NCBI RefSeq assembly: GCF_012863495.1 | Contig: NZ_JAAVJL010000002.1 | Span: 374,501 to 438,500 of the forward strand | Length of the DNA: 64,000 nt | Direction of reading: 5' to 3' | From: Pseudanabaena yagii GIHE-NHR1 | Lineage (GTDB): Bacteria > Cyanobacteriota > Cyanobacteriia > Pseudanabaenales > Pseudanabaenaceae | Part shown: positions 8,122-17,920 of the stretch, in pieces | Layout of the letters: every line of letters starts with the position of its first letter | How positions within the stretch are numbered: the first letter of the stretch is position 1 | The notes under the pieces: generated by a model | What the model was told of the DNA's origin: nothing | Database searches by the model: none | The model's input: the letters and a program-made list of their open reading frames with translations, nothing else | Made by a program: the position numbers and the translations under genes

Positions 8122-9351
8122 ATGATAATGAAACGATATTCGCTCTCGATCGCTTTTTTAATTACCTGTATTAGTGGATTTGCTTTAGCTAGGAACTTAC
8201 CTGCTCGTGCCGAATCGGTAAACTCATCACAATTGATCGCTTCAGAGGTTGTTACGCCGCAGAAAGCGATCGCGCAATTACTCAACTCTCCCAAACCAAA
8301 GGCGGAATGGTTCACTCCTGAATTATTAACTAAGCTACCACTTGCCCAAATTGAGCAAATCCTTGCCGATTTGCAAATAATCGTTGGCAATTGTCGTGAT
8401 GTGCAAGGTCAAGGTGTCAGTTATTTGGCGATTTGCGATCGCGGTAATGTGCCGATCAAAATTCGGCTCAATCCAGACGGAAAAATTGCCGCATTTTTCT
8501 TGGGTAAGCATCAACAGACTTTTGAACAAGCAGTTGCTAGCTTTAAAGCCTTAGAAGGTGAAGTTAGTCTATTGGTGATGGAAGGCAAAAATCAACGGGC
8601 AGGTATTCGCGCCGATCAGCCAATGGCAGTGGGTTCAGCCTTTAAACTTGCGGTACTCAATGCATTAAAAAATCAAATTGCAGAAGGGAAACTAACTTGG
8701 GGTAAAGTTATCTCACTTCAAACAAAGCACCAAAGCCTACCCACAGGACTGCTACAAAATTGGTCAGCAGGTTCTCTGTTAACGGTGCAAACCTTAGCGG
8801 GTTTGATGATTTCCCTCAGTGACAATACGGCTACGGATACGCTAATCGATCTTGTTGGTAGACAGGAAGTAGAGAGATTTTCCCTTCGCAATCGTCCTCT
8901 ACTGAAAACCCGTGAAATGTTTACCTTACGGGGTTCTAAGAATGCGGAACTATTAAAGAAATATCGATTTGCTAATACTAGCGATCGCCTACAGATCCTC
9001 CAAGAAATTTCGCGTCAAGACCTACCCGATGTGATGGAATTTGTGACCAATCCCAAGGTTTCTCTTGATATCGAATGGATTTTTACAACAAGAGAATTAT
9101 GTGCTCTGATTGAAGATGTTGCTGATTTGCCCTTGATGTCTTTTAACTCAGGTATAGCTGATCCAACGGGATGGGCAAAGGTTGCCTTTAAAGGTGGTTC
9201 GGATGCAGGTGTGTTAAACTTTACAACTTTCCTACAATCAAAAACTGGTAAATCCTATTGTGTTTCCGCCACATGGAATAATACCAAGCCTGTAAGTGAA
9301 GTTCAATTTGCAACTCTCTATAAAGGTTTAATTGATACTATTCCCAAATAG
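8122..9351 (+). CDS. Beta-lactamase-like serine hydrolase, secreted
   Basis: Penicillin-recognising serine hydrolase of the class A beta-lactamase fold. The ATG at 8122 (or 8128) is preferred to the TTG at 8119. A signal peptide (YSLSIAFLITCISGFALARNLPARA) is followed by an N-terminal domain of about 110 residues, seen in cyanobacterial relatives, and then the catalytic domain. That domain has SxxK at Ser172-Lys175 (GSAFK), SDN at 233-235 and a KGG in place of KTG at 357-359. All three active-site boxes are kept, so it should be an active acyl-serine enzyme, either a beta-lactamase or more likely a peptidoglycan-linked or esterase-type hydrolase in the periplasm. It follows the membrane-protein gene closely. 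Confidence 0.9.
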   Translation: MIMKRYSLSIAFLITCISGFALARNLPARAESVNSSQLIASEVVTPQKAIAQLLNSPKPKAEWFTPELLTKLPLAQIEQILADLQIIVGNCRDVQGQGVSYLAICDRGNVPIKIRLNPDGKIAAFFLGKHQQTFEQAVASFKALEGEVSLLVMEGKNQRAGIRADQPMAVGSAFKLAVLNALKNQIAEGKLTWGKVISLQTKHQSLPTGLLQNWSAGSLLTVQTLAGLMISLSDNTATDTLIDLVGRQEVERFSLRNRPLLKTREMFTLRGSKNAELLKKYRFANTSDRLQILQEISRQDLPDVMEFVTNPKVSLDIEWIFTTRELCALIEDVADLPLMSFNSGIADPTGWAKVAFKGGSDAGVLNFTTFLQSKTGKSYCVSATWNNTKPVSEVQFATLYKGLIDTIPK

Positions 9352-9379
9352 ATACAGCGCTTTGCGCTTTCTCGAAACC

Positions 9380-9430
9380 CAGATAAATTTTGAAAAAGCT
9401 TGCTTCGCAAGCTTTTTCAAAATTTATCTG
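9380..9430. repeat. Perfect palindrome, 24-bp arms, TTC loop
   Basis: The arms run 9380-9403 and 9407-9430 with the core AAGCTTGC-TTC-GCAAGCTT and AT-rich outer stems, downstream of the serine hydrolase. It probably serves as that gene's 3'-end hairpin. Confidence 0.85.
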
Positions 9431-9517
9431 TATTACACTAACCCTAAATAGGCTGCTGTATTCCTAACTAATGGTTGCAAAACGCTATACTAAGTAGCGA
9501 TCATGATATGCGCTCCT

Positions 9518-10720
9518 ATGAATATTGCTCCTTTAAGTTGGACAGAACTAGAATCTCTGACGGATTTTCAAATAGACTATGTCAATGGACTTACTAATGC
9601 ACAATCGAAGTTGCGCCTATTTGGGCATTCGGAAAATGATGTGCGTGTTACTCTATACCGCGATAACCATGCATGGTGTCCCTACTGTCAAAAAATTTGG
9701 CTGTGGCTAGAAGAAAAGCAGATTCCCTATCGCATCGAAAAAGTCACCATGTTTTGCTATGGCGAAAAGGAAAGTTGGTACAAAAGGAAAGTACCATCGG
9801 GGATGTTGCCTGCGATCGAGCTTGATGGACGCTTAATTACTGAAAGTGATGATATTTTGATCGCATTAGAACAGGCTTTTGGTCCTCTTGGACTCGGTAT
9901 GCTCGATGCTCAGGTGATTCCTATTAGAAGATTAGAGAGGCTTTTGTTTAGAGCATGGTGCGAATGGCTCTGTCGTCCGATTATGTCTGCCCGCCAAGAA
10001 CAGCGCAATCGTGAGCAGTTTATCGAAGTGATGCAAAAAGTGGAAGAGGTTTTAGGTAGTACTCCTAGCCCTTACTTTTTGGATGATTTTGGAACTGCCG
10101 ATGTGATTTTTACTCCTTATGTTGAGCGCATGAACGCTAGTTTGTATTATTACAAAGGCTATTCAATGCGGGAAGAGAATCCACGAATGGCTGCATGGTT
10201 TGATGCGATGGAAAGTCGAGCCACCTATCGCGGCACTCAGAGCGATTTCCATACCCATGCCCATGATCTACCACCACAAATGGGAGGTTGTTGGGAAAAT
10301 GGTGAACCACAAATGCTGATCAATAAGGCTAGAGTCGATCATGGCTCTTGGTTTGGCTTACCCGATGTTACTTATCCTGAACCTGAGAACTCGCGAGAAG
10401 AAGCGCTCTATCGTGTAATTAAGCATCGTCATAATATTATTCGGGTTAATCCTGCGGACGATCGCTTATTTGATGAGGCTCTACGTTGTGCTTTGACCAA
10501 TATGATCAAGGGTACAGATTGTATTCCACCATCGGGTTCTGATGGCGCATTGAGGTATTTACGCGATCGCATTAGTGTGCCACGCGATATGTCCATTTAC
10601 GCCGCAAAACGGTTGCGCGAAGCTTTAGAAAAGACGGCGGCACTAGTAGGCGATCGGCAAGGTGATCCCATTCCTTTTAAGCACCGCCGCGATCAAGACC
10701 CTGCCAACTTCAGAAATTAG
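9518..10720 (+). CDS. Glutathione S-transferase family protein
   Basis: The N-terminal thioredoxin-fold domain contains WCPYCQK (Cys54, Cys57 counted from the ATG at 9518) and the cis-proline region [20 protein letters not shown], followed by an all-helical GST C-domain to about residue 230. A further 150 or so residues (from [10 protein letters not shown] onwards) have no recognised domain; this extended architecture occurs in plant and cyanobacterial GST-like proteins. The CxxC implies glutaredoxin/omega-like thiol chemistry instead of classical Ser/Tyr conjugation. It should be cytoplasmic. The ATG at 9518 (MNIAPLSW) is favoured over the one at 9503 because family alignment begins there. 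The substrate is unknown and the gene stands alone. Confidence 0.88.
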   Translation: MNIAPLSWTELESLTDFQIDYVNGLTNAQSKLRLFGHSENDVRVTLYRDNHAWCPYCQKIWLWLEEKQIPYRIEKVTMFCYGEKESWYKRKVPSGMLPAIELDGRLITESDDILIALEQAFGPLGLGMLDAQVIPIRRLERLLFRAWCEWLCRPIMSARQEQRNREQFIEVMQKVEEVLGSTPSPYFLDDFGTADVIFTPYVERMNASLYYYKGYSMREENPRMAAWFDAMESRATYRGTQSDFHTHAHDLPPQMGGCWENGEPQMLINKARVDHGSWFGLPDVTYPEPENSREEALYRVIKHRHNIIRVNPADDRLFDEALRCALTNMIKGTDCIPPSGSDGALRYLRDRISVPRDMSIYAAKRLREALEKTAALVGDRQGDPIPFKHRRDQDPANFRN

Positions 10721-10727
10721 TTGTCCA

Positions 10728-10782
10728 TTTCGAGAGAGGATTATTTACCCGCCTTCGGCGGGTAAATAATCCTCTCTTGAAA
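10728..10782. repeat. Palindrome with 21-bp perfect core arms, TTC loop
   Basis: The arms 10733-10753 and 10757-10777 (core TTTACCCGCC-TTC-GGCGGGTAAA) extend outwards with one wobble pair to about 10728-10782. It sits between the convergent GST-like and GspE-like genes. Confidence 0.8.
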
Positions 10783-10797
10783 TGCGGCAAAGCTGCA

Positions 10798-12459
10798 CTA
10801 AATAGTTTCTCGAGCATCCTCATTCATCAGTAATTGGCGTGGTATTACTCGAAGCGCTTCTTCTAGGGTAGTAACCCCCGTAGAAACCTTCTCACGCACA
10901 CCATAGGCAAAAGACTCATAGTTCTGTTCTGATGATAAGTAGGAAACTAAATGGGATTGATCCTCTTCATTGATGATTTTGCGTAGTTTTGGAGTGATAT
11001 TTAAAACTTCAAATATTGCCTCCCGTCCTAAATATCCCGAACCAAAGCAATGTTCACAGCCCTTGCCTCTTCGCCAGTCTTGATACTTAATATCTTGTAT
11101 ACCGATATTGAGTAACTTCAATTCAGATTTGGTTGGGACATAGGACTCAGAGCAAAAAGAACAAATCTTTCTAACTAATCGCTGAGCGACTATCCCTAAT
11201 AGCGATTCAATTATTAAGTTGGTATTCATTCCCAAATCTTTTAATCTCGAAATCGTACTAATGGCATCATTAGTATGCATGGTTGAGAGTACGAGATGTC
11301 CTGTAAGAGCCGCCCTAACTGTAATTTCAGCAGTTTCTAAATCACGGATTTCCCCCACCATAATGATGTCGGGATCTTGACGTAAAATCGATTTTAGCCC
11401 TGACGCGAAGGTAAGTCCCCCTACTTCCTGAACCTGACCTTGCGTGATATTTGATAAGTTGTATTCAATGGGATCTTCCATAGTAATGACATTGACTTGA
11501 TCCGTGGCTAATAATTGTAAAGTGGCATAGAGCGTACTAGTTTTGCCTGAACCCGTAGGACCCGTCACAATAATTAAGCCTTGAGGTTGAGATAGCCAAT
11601 TGCGATAGATATTTAGCGATCGCTCGTTAAAGCCAACATCTTCCAGTCTAGTCATCATCATTTTGTTGCGTGGCAATAGCCGAATTACTGCCTTTTCGCC
11701 ACCAACACAAGGAAATGTGCTCACTCGCATATCTAAATCAAGGTCGAGATGATCGGCAGTAACATAGTGTTGACTAATACGACCATCTTGAGGACGACGA
11801 CTTTCGCCAATATTCATATTACTCATAACCTTAAGCGCCACAATTGTTTTGCGGCTAACTTCGGGCGGGAGGATGCGTGTTGTTCTTAAGATGCCATCAA
11901 TGCGATAACGTACTCTCAATCCCAATTCTGTGGGTTCTAAGTGGATATCACTAGCTCGATGTTGCAGTGCTACCGAAATTAGAGCATTAATCCGATGGGT
12001 TTGATCAAGTGCTTGGGATAGATATATTTCAGAAATCTCGTCGAGATGCGCTTCTTCATTGCTTCCTGTAAGGGGATTTACAATTGGAGAAGCGATACTA
12101 TTTGGCTCAGGTAAATTTTGTCTAAGAAACCATAGTAAATAGCTTTCAGAAGAGACAGTGATATTTTTGATACCTGTCAATGTGCGATTACTGATTAGTT
12201 TCATTTCTTCGCTACTTAGCGGACGTGGTGAACCTAAATAAAAATAGCCATGCCACAGTAGCAAAGGAATTATAGGTGGTAAGGATTTGCGGTCTTCAAA
12301 ATAATGAAAAAATCGGTAATTAATATCTTCATCAAGTAGATCAATGCGTAAGCCCCCCCTTTTATCGACTAATAGCTGAAGGGCTTCTTCGCAAGTAATT
12401 TCTTGTTTGCGGAGACGCTTCCATACAGATGTAGGAGAATTTATAAGTACGTCATTCAT
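10798..12459 (-). CDS. GspE/PulE/PilB-type secretion ATPase, orphan
   Basis: Hexameric ATPase of the type II secretion / type IV pilus assembly class, acting at the cytoplasmic face of the membrane. The family region ASDIHLEPTELGLRVRYRIDG (about residue 170-190) is followed by Walker A GPTGSGKTS (about 300-308), the Asp box, Walker B with DPDIIMVGEIRD, the His box STMHTNDAI, and a four-cysteine zinc motif (CSFC and CEHC, about 435-475). The length of 553 residues and the weak N-terminal domain make it shorter than usual cyanobacterial PilB, which has about 670 residues. No pilT, pilC or gsp gene is nearby, so it may be a paralogue. Which machine it powers is unknown. Confidence 0.92.
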   Translation of the reverse strand: MNDVLINSPTSVWKRLRKQEITCEEALQLLVDKRGGLRIDLLDEDINYRFFHYFEDRKSLPPIIPLLLWHGYFYLGSPRPLSSEEMKLISNRTLTGIKNITVSSESYLLWFLRQNLPEPNSIASPIVNPLTGSNEEAHLDEISEIYLSQALDQTHRINALISVALQHRASDIHLEPTELGLRVRYRIDGILRTTRILPPEVSRKTIVALKVMSNMNIGESRRPQDGRISQHYVTADHLDLDLDMRVSTFPCVGGEKAVIRLLPRNKMMMTRLEDVGFNERSLNIYRNWLSQPQGLIIVTGPTGSGKTSTLYATLQLLATDQVNVITMEDPIEYNLSNITQGQVQEVGGLTFASGLKSILRQDPDIIMVGEIRDLETAEITVRAALTGHLVLSTMHTNDAISTISRLKDLGMNTNLIIESLLGIVAQRLVRKICSFCSESYVPTKSELKLLNIGIQDIKYQDWRRGKGCEHCFGSGYLGREAIFEVLNITPKLRKIINEEDQSHLVSYLSSEQNYESFAYGVREKVSTGVTTLEEALRVIPRQLLMNEDARETI

Positions 12460-12695
12460 ACTATTTTCTGTTAATTTCTTCTCTTATCCGTGAGTGCGAT
12501 CATCCCTACATACCTATAACAATAGCTATCCTACCTTTGCCTTCACTGTCTACCCCCAATATGATGATTAATGAGAAATGGCAATTATTAAGATCAGGAA
12601 ACTCTCTAAAAAGTTAAATTTAGCTAGTTATTTGGCAATTTATTAAAGCTGTTCTAGAATTGCTACACCCAACATCCAATCTGGAAAAGTAAAGT

Positions 12696-13541
12696 ATGGA
12701 AACTGAAAATAATAAACAAGTTCCCACGGAACCACTTTTCTTGACTAAAGTTGAGAACCTTGAGAAAGAGATTCAGGAGTTAAAAGCTCAAAATCAAAAT
12801 CTCAAAGATCAGTTAAACTCCAAGATTCTTCAAGAGCAGCAGCTCGCACTAGCTAATTATTCCCTACAAACAGAAATAATAGATCGCCAACAGACCGAGG
12901 CGGCTCTGCGATTGCTTTTGGAGAAGTTGGCAAGTGAAAAAAATGATTTAGAACTAATTTTAGATACAACTACTACCCATAGTGACACGATTGAAGCGTT
13001 GCTCTATGACAAGGCTCTATCGCTTGCCCGTGAAGTAACGATTGATGGATTGACTCAAATTTCTAATCGTCGTGCCTTTGATCAACGCCTAGTTACGGAA
13101 TGGCAACGTTTAGCTAGGGAATGTGCACCTCTGTCCTTACTATTATGCGATGTGGATTTTTTTAAACGCTTTAACGATCGCTATGGACATCCTGCGGGGG
13201 ATACTTGTTTAAAAGCGGTGGCAAAGGCGATCGAAACTTGTATCCGTCGTCCTGCTGATCTTGCCGCACGTTATGGTGGTGAAGAATTTGCGGTGATTTT
13301 GCCAAGTACGCAAAAAGAGGGAGCTATCTATATTGCTGAACAAATTTGTCAAGCTGTCAATGATCTACAAATTCCCCATGAAGCATCCTATATAAGTGGA
13401 TATGTGTCATTGAGTATTGGTGTATCTACCATATTCCCTGAGCGACAAATCGATCCCAAGGTGCTCGTTGAAGCGGCAGATAAGGGTTTATATTTAGCAA
13501 AAAATCAAGGGCGCGATCGCGCAATATTTAGTAATCCCTAA
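12696..13541 (+). CDS. Diguanylate cyclase (GGDEF) with N-terminal coiled coil
   Basis: It synthesises cyclic di-GMP from two GTP. The N-terminal 120 residues are a coiled coil (ENLEKEIQELKAQNQNLKDQL), likely for dimerisation; no sensor domain is visible. The GGDEF domain spans about residues 120-280, with the active-site GGEEF at 194-198 and the product-inhibition I-site RPAD at 185-188, exactly five residues before it. The enzyme should therefore be active and feedback-inhibited. It is soluble. The gene is divergent from the GspE-like gene with 236 bases between; a functional link between c-di-GMP and a pilus ATPase is attractive but is inference. Confidence 0.95.
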   Translation: METENNKQVPTEPLFLTKVENLEKEIQELKAQNQNLKDQLNSKILQEQQLALANYSLQTEIIDRQQTEAALRLLLEKLASEKNDLELILDTTTTHSDTIEALLYDKALSLAREVTIDGLTQISNRRAFDQRLVTEWQRLARECAPLSLLLCDVDFFKRFNDRYGHPAGDTCLKAVAKAIETCIRRPADLAARYGGEEFAVILPSTQKEGAIYIAEQICQAVNDLQIPHEASYISGYVSLSIGVSTIFPERQIDPKVLVEAADKGLYLAKNQGRDRAIFSNP

Positions 13542-13542
13542 T

Positions 13543-13579
13543 CTCCAAAAAAGTGTTGCGAAGCAACACTTTTTTGGAG
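13543..13579. repeat. Perfect palindrome, 17-bp arms, GAA loop
   Basis: CTCCAAAAAAGTGTTGC and its complement flank a GAA triloop between the convergent cyclase and dehydrogenase genes. The T-rich arms would allow termination in both directions. Confidence 0.85.
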
Positions 13580-13589
13580 GCTAATCACG

Positions 13590-14606
13590 CTACTTATGGC
13601 TTGCGATCGCTTTGTCTAGATTGACAGCATTTACACAAGATCCACTTTGCTCAAATTCTGTAATATTGCTGAGAGTTGTTTCGGCGATATTCGCAAGAGC
13701 TTGACTAGTGAAAAAGGCTTGATGACCTGTCACAATCACATTAGGAAAAGTGAGTAAGCGCTGAAAAGTATCATCCTGAATGACTTCATTAGATAAATCT
13801 TCAAAGAACAAATCTGCTTCTTGTTCGTACACATCAATACCGAGATAGCCGATCGCTCCAGATTTCAAACCATCAATCGCGGCTTGGGTATCAATCAATC
13901 CACCACGGCTAGTATTAATCAGCATTGTGCCAGTCTTGAGTTTAGCGATCGCTGTCGCATTAATTAAATGATGGGTATCAGGAGTTAATGGACAATGGAG
14001 CGAAATTACATCGGACTGCGCGAGTAGCTCAGACAACGAGACATATTCCATTCCTAGCTCTAAACAAGTAGGATTGTGATAGGAATCGTAGCCTAATAGT
14101 TTGCAACCAAATCCACGCATAATCTGAGCAAAGATCGCTCCAATTTTTCCTGTTCCTATGACACCAACCGTTGCTTCATGCAAATCAAATCCAAGCAATC
14201 CTTCAATAGAAAAATTCCCTTCTCTCACACGGTTGTAGGCGCGATGCACTTTGCGATTGAGCGATAAGATCAGCGCAACAGCATGTTCAGCTACGGCATA
14301 GGGAGAATAGGCAGGAACGCGCACAATCTGAATTCCCAAATTGTGAGCTGCGGCTAAGTCCACATGGTTAAACCCTGCCGATCGCAAAGCAATTAATTGC
14401 GTACCACCTTGGGCAAGAGTTTGCAGCATTGAGCTATTGAGATAGTCATTAATAAAAATGCAAACTGCGGGAAATCCTGCGGCAAGAGAAATCGTCTCAT
14501 GGCTGAGATGGGATTCAAAAAAGACGATTTCATGCTGATGCTGCTCATTGGCTATTCCAAAAAATTGGCGATCGTAGGGCTTGGTATTGAAAAAAGCGAC
14601 TTTCAT
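13590..14606 (-). CDS. D-2-hydroxyacid dehydrogenase (D-lactate dehydrogenase type)
   Basis: NAD-dependent dehydrogenase that interconverts pyruvate-type 2-oxoacids and D-2-hydroxyacids; the closest functional class is fermentative D-lactate dehydrogenase. The start is set at the ATG at 14606 ([16 protein letters not shown]); the open frame continues upstream only through hairpin repeat DNA. The Rossmann motif GVIGTGKIG lies mid-protein. The substrate-binding Arg is in [11 protein letters not shown], the Glu in [13 protein letters not shown] and the catalytic His in VTGHQAFFT. The length of 338 residues is typical. It is downstream of glgP on the same strand, separated by two hairpins. Pairing with glycogen breakdown would suit dark fermentation (inference). 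Confidence 0.93.
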   Translation of the reverse strand: MKVAFFNTKPYDRQFFGIANEQHQHEIVFFESHLSHETISLAAGFPAVCIFINDYLNSSMLQTLAQGGTQLIALRSAGFNHVDLAAAHNLGIQIVRVPAYSPYAVAEHAVALILSLNRKVHRAYNRVREGNFSIEGLLGFDLHEATVGVIGTGKIGAIFAQIMRGFGCKLLGYDSYHNPTCLELGMEYVSLSELLAQSDVISLHCPLTPDTHHLINATAIAKLKTGTMLINTSRGGLIDTQAAIDGLKSGAIGYLGIDVYEQEADLFFEDLSNEVIQDDTFQRLLTFPNVIVTGHQAFFTSQALANIAETTLSNITEFEQSGSCVNAVNLDKAIASHK

Positions 14607-14635
14607 AACTAGTTGGATAGAATGTGCATCAAATA

Positions 14636-14662
14636 ATAAAGGCTCGCTAAGCGAGCCTTTAT
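14636..14662. repeat. Perfect hairpin, 12-bp arms, TAA loop
   Basis: ATAAAGGCTCGC and its complement flank a TAA triloop, between glgP and the dehydrogenase start. It lies in the 106-base gap with the next hairpin; it may end or attenuate glgP transcription. Confidence 0.8.
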
Positions 14663-14668
14663 CTAGTG

Positions 14669-14707
14669 TTTGTGGAAGCGCACCCCTTTGGGGTGCGCTT
14701 CCACAAA
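14669..14707. repeat. Perfect hairpin, 18-bp arms, TTT loop
   Basis: The arms TTTGTGGAAGCGCACCCC and complement flank a TTT loop, with the same core as in the 4410-4500 element and at 60031-60061, just past the glgP stop codon. Confidence 0.85.
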
Positions 14708-14712
14708 TCATT

Positions 14713-17247
14713 TTAACTACCAACGTTAAGAGTTGCTTTTGCTGGATCGTAGGGTTCCAGTTCTACCTTAACGGGTTTTACATTCCAGATATCGTCGCAG
14801 TATTCCTTGATTGTGCGATCGGAAGAGAATTTACCAGAACGGGCAACATTGAGAATACTCATAGTTGTCCAACTCTCAACATCCTTATAGGCTTCAGCTA
14901 CTCGATCCTGACAATCTGCATAGGCTTGATAATCTGCCAATAGCATATAGTCATCGCGATAAAGTAAAGCATCGACAAGAGGCTTAAACAAGTCCTTTTC
15001 GCCAGGGGAGAAATATCCCATAGCTAAGCGATCGAGAACATGACGCAATTCTTCATTCTTCTCGTAGTAAGAATAAGGATTGTACCCTTCAGACTTCATT
15101 TGCTCGACTTCCGCCGCAGTTAGACCAAAGAGGAAGAAATTATCTTCGCCGACTTCTTCACGAATCTCGATATTCGCTCCATCCAATGTACCAATGGTCA
15201 AGGCTCCATTCATCGTGAATTTCATGTTGCCAGTACCAGAAGCTTCCTTACCTGCGGTAGAGATTTGTTCTGATAGATCTGCCGCAGGATAAATCAATTG
15301 TCCGAGGGAAGCACTGAAGTTCGCCAAGAAGACAACCTTAATCCGTCCATGTACATCAGGATCACGATTAACGACATCAGCAACCGCATTGATGGCTTTG
15401 ATAATCAACTTCGCCATGAAGTAACCAGGAGCCGCCTTACCACCAAAGATAAAGGTGCGAGGAGTCATCTGGATACTAGGATTTTGCTTGATGCGAAGGT
15501 ACAGCGCAATGATATGTAAAAGGTCAAGATGTTGACGTTTGTATTCATGAATCCGCTTGACTTGAATATCAAAGATGGAATTGACATCCACTTCTACGGA
15601 ATTGTGAGCCATGATGTAATCGGCAAGCCTTTGCTTATTAGCTTGTTTGATCTGTCTCCAGCGATCGCGAAAATCTTTGTCATCCACAAAAGCTTCGAGT
15701 TTACGGAGTTCATCAAGATGCTTGAGCCAAGTATCACCAATTTTTTCGGTAATCAATCCTGATAAAGCAGGGTTAGCCAGCAACACCCAACGGCGAGGGG
15801 TAACACCATTCGTTTTGTTGTTAAACTTCTCTGGCCAAAGCTTGTAGAAATCCTTTAAGACATCTTGCTTGAGTAGTTCAGTATGCAATGCCGCAACACC
15901 ATTAACGGCATGACTGCCAATGGTTGCAAGGTTTGCCATGCGTACCTGTTTGCCGCCGCTTTCTTCAATGATGGATAGACGAGACAATAACTCATCATCA
16001 TCGGGATACCAAGTTTGGACATCCTGCAAGAAGCGATGATTGATCTCGTAAATGATTTCCAAATGGCGAGGCAATAGGCTCTCAAACAGAGGAACTCCCC
16101 ATTTTTCCAACGCCTCAGGCATGAGGGTGTGGTTAGTGTAGGCAAAGGTGCTTTGGGTAATGCGCCATGCTTCATCCCAATACAGACCATGCTCATCGAC
16201 CAACAGACGCATCATTTCCGCAATGCTGATCGCGGGGTGCGTATCATTTAGCTGGATCGCGGCATGTTCAGGTAAGTTGTCAAGGCGATTATATTTTTTG
16301 AGATGACGACGAATGATATCTTGCAGTGAGCAGGACACAAAGAAGAATTGCTGCTCTAGACGCAACTGACGACCTTGAGGAGTGTTGTCGTTGGGATAGA
16401 GCACCTTGGAAATAGTTTCCGATTTGATCTTGGTGGCTACCGCGCCATCATAATCACCAGAGTTAAAAGCTTGGAAGTTAAAGTCTTCACCCGCTTCTGC
16501 TTTCCATAGACGCAAAGTATTTACGGTGTTGGTTTGATATCCGGGGACGGGGGTATCGTGGGGAATGCCTTCAACGGTGAAGCTAGGAATCCAACGGGTA
16601 TGGGGACGACCGCGATCGTCGTTGTAGATTTCTGTATGTCCACCAAATTTGACTTGGACGGTGGACTCATAGCGCACTACTTCCCAAGGATTGCCGCAAC
16701 GTAGCCATTTGTCAGGGATCTCCACCTGCCAGCCATGCTGAATTGATTGGTTGAAAATACCAAATTCATAGCGGATGCCATAGCCCATGGCAGGGACTTC
16801 CAAAGTAGCTAGGGAGTCTAGAAAACAAGCGGCTAAACGCCCCAAACCACCGTTACCTAAACCGGGATCGGGTTCCTGCTCTAATACTTCGGTAAGATCT
16901 AGTCCCGACTCTCGTACAGCTTGCTCGATCGATTCGTAGAGGTCAAGGTTAATCAAGCTATTACCGAGATGTCGCCCCATCAAAAATTCGGCAGAAAGGT
17001 AATAAACAGTCTTGATGTCTTGCTCATGGTAGACCTTGAGGGTTTGAAGCCAACGTTGCAACAGGCGATCGCGTGTGGTGTACGATAGCGCCATATAGTA
17101 GTCGGTAAAATTTGCCAGAAGTGCCAGTTTGCCTTGTATGTAGAAAAGGTTATCGGCAAATGCTCGCTTGAGGGTTTCAATACTTAAACCTGTGCGATCG
17201 TCTTCTACCGTAATATTGCTGGTTTGATTAGCAACATTTGTTTGCAT
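14713..17247 (-). CDS. glgP: Glycogen phosphorylase
   Basis: It removes glucose from glycogen ends with phosphate, giving glucose-1-phosphate, in the cytoplasm; cyanobacteria use it for dark or fermentative energy and for recovery from starvation. Family marks are the [10 protein letters not shown] and [15 protein letters not shown] regions near the N-terminus, [14 protein letters not shown], the TNGVTPRRW segment and the PLP-binding Lys676 in [24 protein letters not shown]. The length of 844 residues is normal. The start [11 protein letters not shown] is accepted. The gene is followed by the D-lactate-dehydrogenase-like gene on the same strand, with two hairpins in the gap. Confidence 0.97.
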   Translation of the reverse strand: MQTNVANQTSNITVEDDRTGLSIETLKRAFADNLFYIQGKLALLANFTDYYMALSYTTRDRLLQRWLQTLKVYHEQDIKTVYYLSAEFLMGRHLGNSLINLDLYESIEQAVRESGLDLTEVLEQEPDPGLGNGGLGRLAACFLDSLATLEVPAMGYGIRYEFGIFNQSIQHGWQVEIPDKWLRCGNPWEVVRYESTVQVKFGGHTEIYNDDRGRPHTRWIPSFTVEGIPHDTPVPGYQTNTVNTLRLWKAEAGEDFNFQAFNSGDYDGAVATKIKSETISKVLYPNDNTPQGRQLRLEQQFFFVSCSLQDIIRRHLKKYNRLDNLPEHAAIQLNDTHPAISIAEMMRLLVDEHGLYWDEAWRITQSTFAYTNHTLMPEALEKWGVPLFESLLPRHLEIIYEINHRFLQDVQTWYPDDDELLSRLSIIEESGGKQVRMANLATIGSHAVNGVAALHTELLKQDVLKDFYKLWPEKFNNKTNGVTPRRWVLLANPALSGLITEKIGDTWLKHLDELRKLEAFVDDKDFRDRWRQIKQANKQRLADYIMAHNSVEVDVNSIFDIQVKRIHEYKRQHLDLLHIIALYLRIKQNPSIQMTPRTFIFGGKAAPGYFMAKLIIKAINAVADVVNRDPDVHGRIKVVFLANFSASLGQLIYPAADLSEQISTAGKEASGTGNMKFTMNGALTIGTLDGANIEIREEVGEDNFFLFGLTAAEVEQMKSEGYNPYSYYEKNEELRHVLDRLAMGYFSPGEKDLFKPLVDALLYRDDYMLLADYQAYADCQDRVAEAYKDVESWTTMSILNVARSGKFSSDRTIKEYCDDIWNVKPVKVELEPYDPAKATLNVGS

Positions 17248-17544
17248 AGAATTATTCCTGAATGATTACTTGTCTTATTGCCGTTCTGCTGACCCTAAGG
17301 CGGAGGGCAAGGCTACACTCCTATCCAACCATAAACTTTGAGATGTTGGGTATTTATTAACTGATAATTTATGTTTGGAGAGCGCAATATTTACGGTTTC
17401 CTGACATTGGCTTAAATTCTTATGAAAAAAAGCTTGTTTAACTCAATCCGTAAATACAAAAGTAGACACTTACAATACTTGCAGCGATGTGTAATCTCTG
17501 AAAGGAACTATAAAGGAGCAACATTCTTATTGGAATTGTTAATC

Positions 17545-17638
17545 AGCTAGGCATAATTACAAACTACGGTTAAAACCTGTGAGGCTTGCTGTGAGTGCGT
17601 CACAGGTTTTAGATTTTTGTATTTAATCGCACCTAGCT
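17545..17638. mobile_element. MITE-like element family B, copy 1
   Basis: The ends AGCTAGGCATAATTA and (complement) AGCTAGGTGCGATTAAA are imperfect inverted repeats around an internal hairpin AAAACCTGTG ... CACAGGTTTT. A second copy is at 59261-59358. It lies in the 460-base gap between glgP and the MASE1 fragment; the rest of that gap shows no gene or RNA I recognise. Confidence 0.65.
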
Positions 17639-17710
17639 ACCTATGAAATAGTACTTTCAATAACAACAAAAATTTTGAAAAATTTTGCCAACATCGCTAC
17701 GCACGTCTTT

Positions 17711-17920
17711 ATGAAGACCAATAAAATAATCAATGCAATCAATACTTCTTGGTGGATTGATAACGCAATTATTGCTGTACTTTACTTCGTTTTTAGTGCG
17801 TTAGTTTTGAAGCTGCCCCAGTCTCCTCTCGGCTCACCATTTTGGCCATCGGCGGGGATCGCTGTTTGCAAGAGGGCGATCGTGCTGGTTTGGCATATTT
17901 TTGGGAGCAGCTTTAAATAG
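17711..17920 (+). pseudogene. N-terminal MASE1 fragment of frameshifted SpoIIE gene
   Basis: From the ATG at 17711 the frame encodes INTSWWIDNAIIAVLYFVF and SPFWPSAGIAV, the start of a MASE1-type membrane sensor domain, then loses similarity (CKRAIVLVWHIFG) and stops. The continuation, GRSCWFGIFLGAALNSFLN, is in another frame and runs straight into the next coding region. A small deletion or frameshift therefore lies around 17865-17885. An assembly error cannot be excluded. A TTG at 17675 is an alternative start. Confidence 0.65.

Noticed and set aside
14607-14723. N-terminal extension of the D-lactate-dehydrogenase-like frame
   Set aside because: The extra 39 codons are translated hairpin DNA (repeats of 14636 and 14669); family alignment starts at MKVAFFNT.
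17248-17540. Possible small RNA or riboswitch in the gap upstream of glgP
   Set aside because: There is no recognisable conserved motif or stable structure apart from the family B element; nothing specific can be supported.
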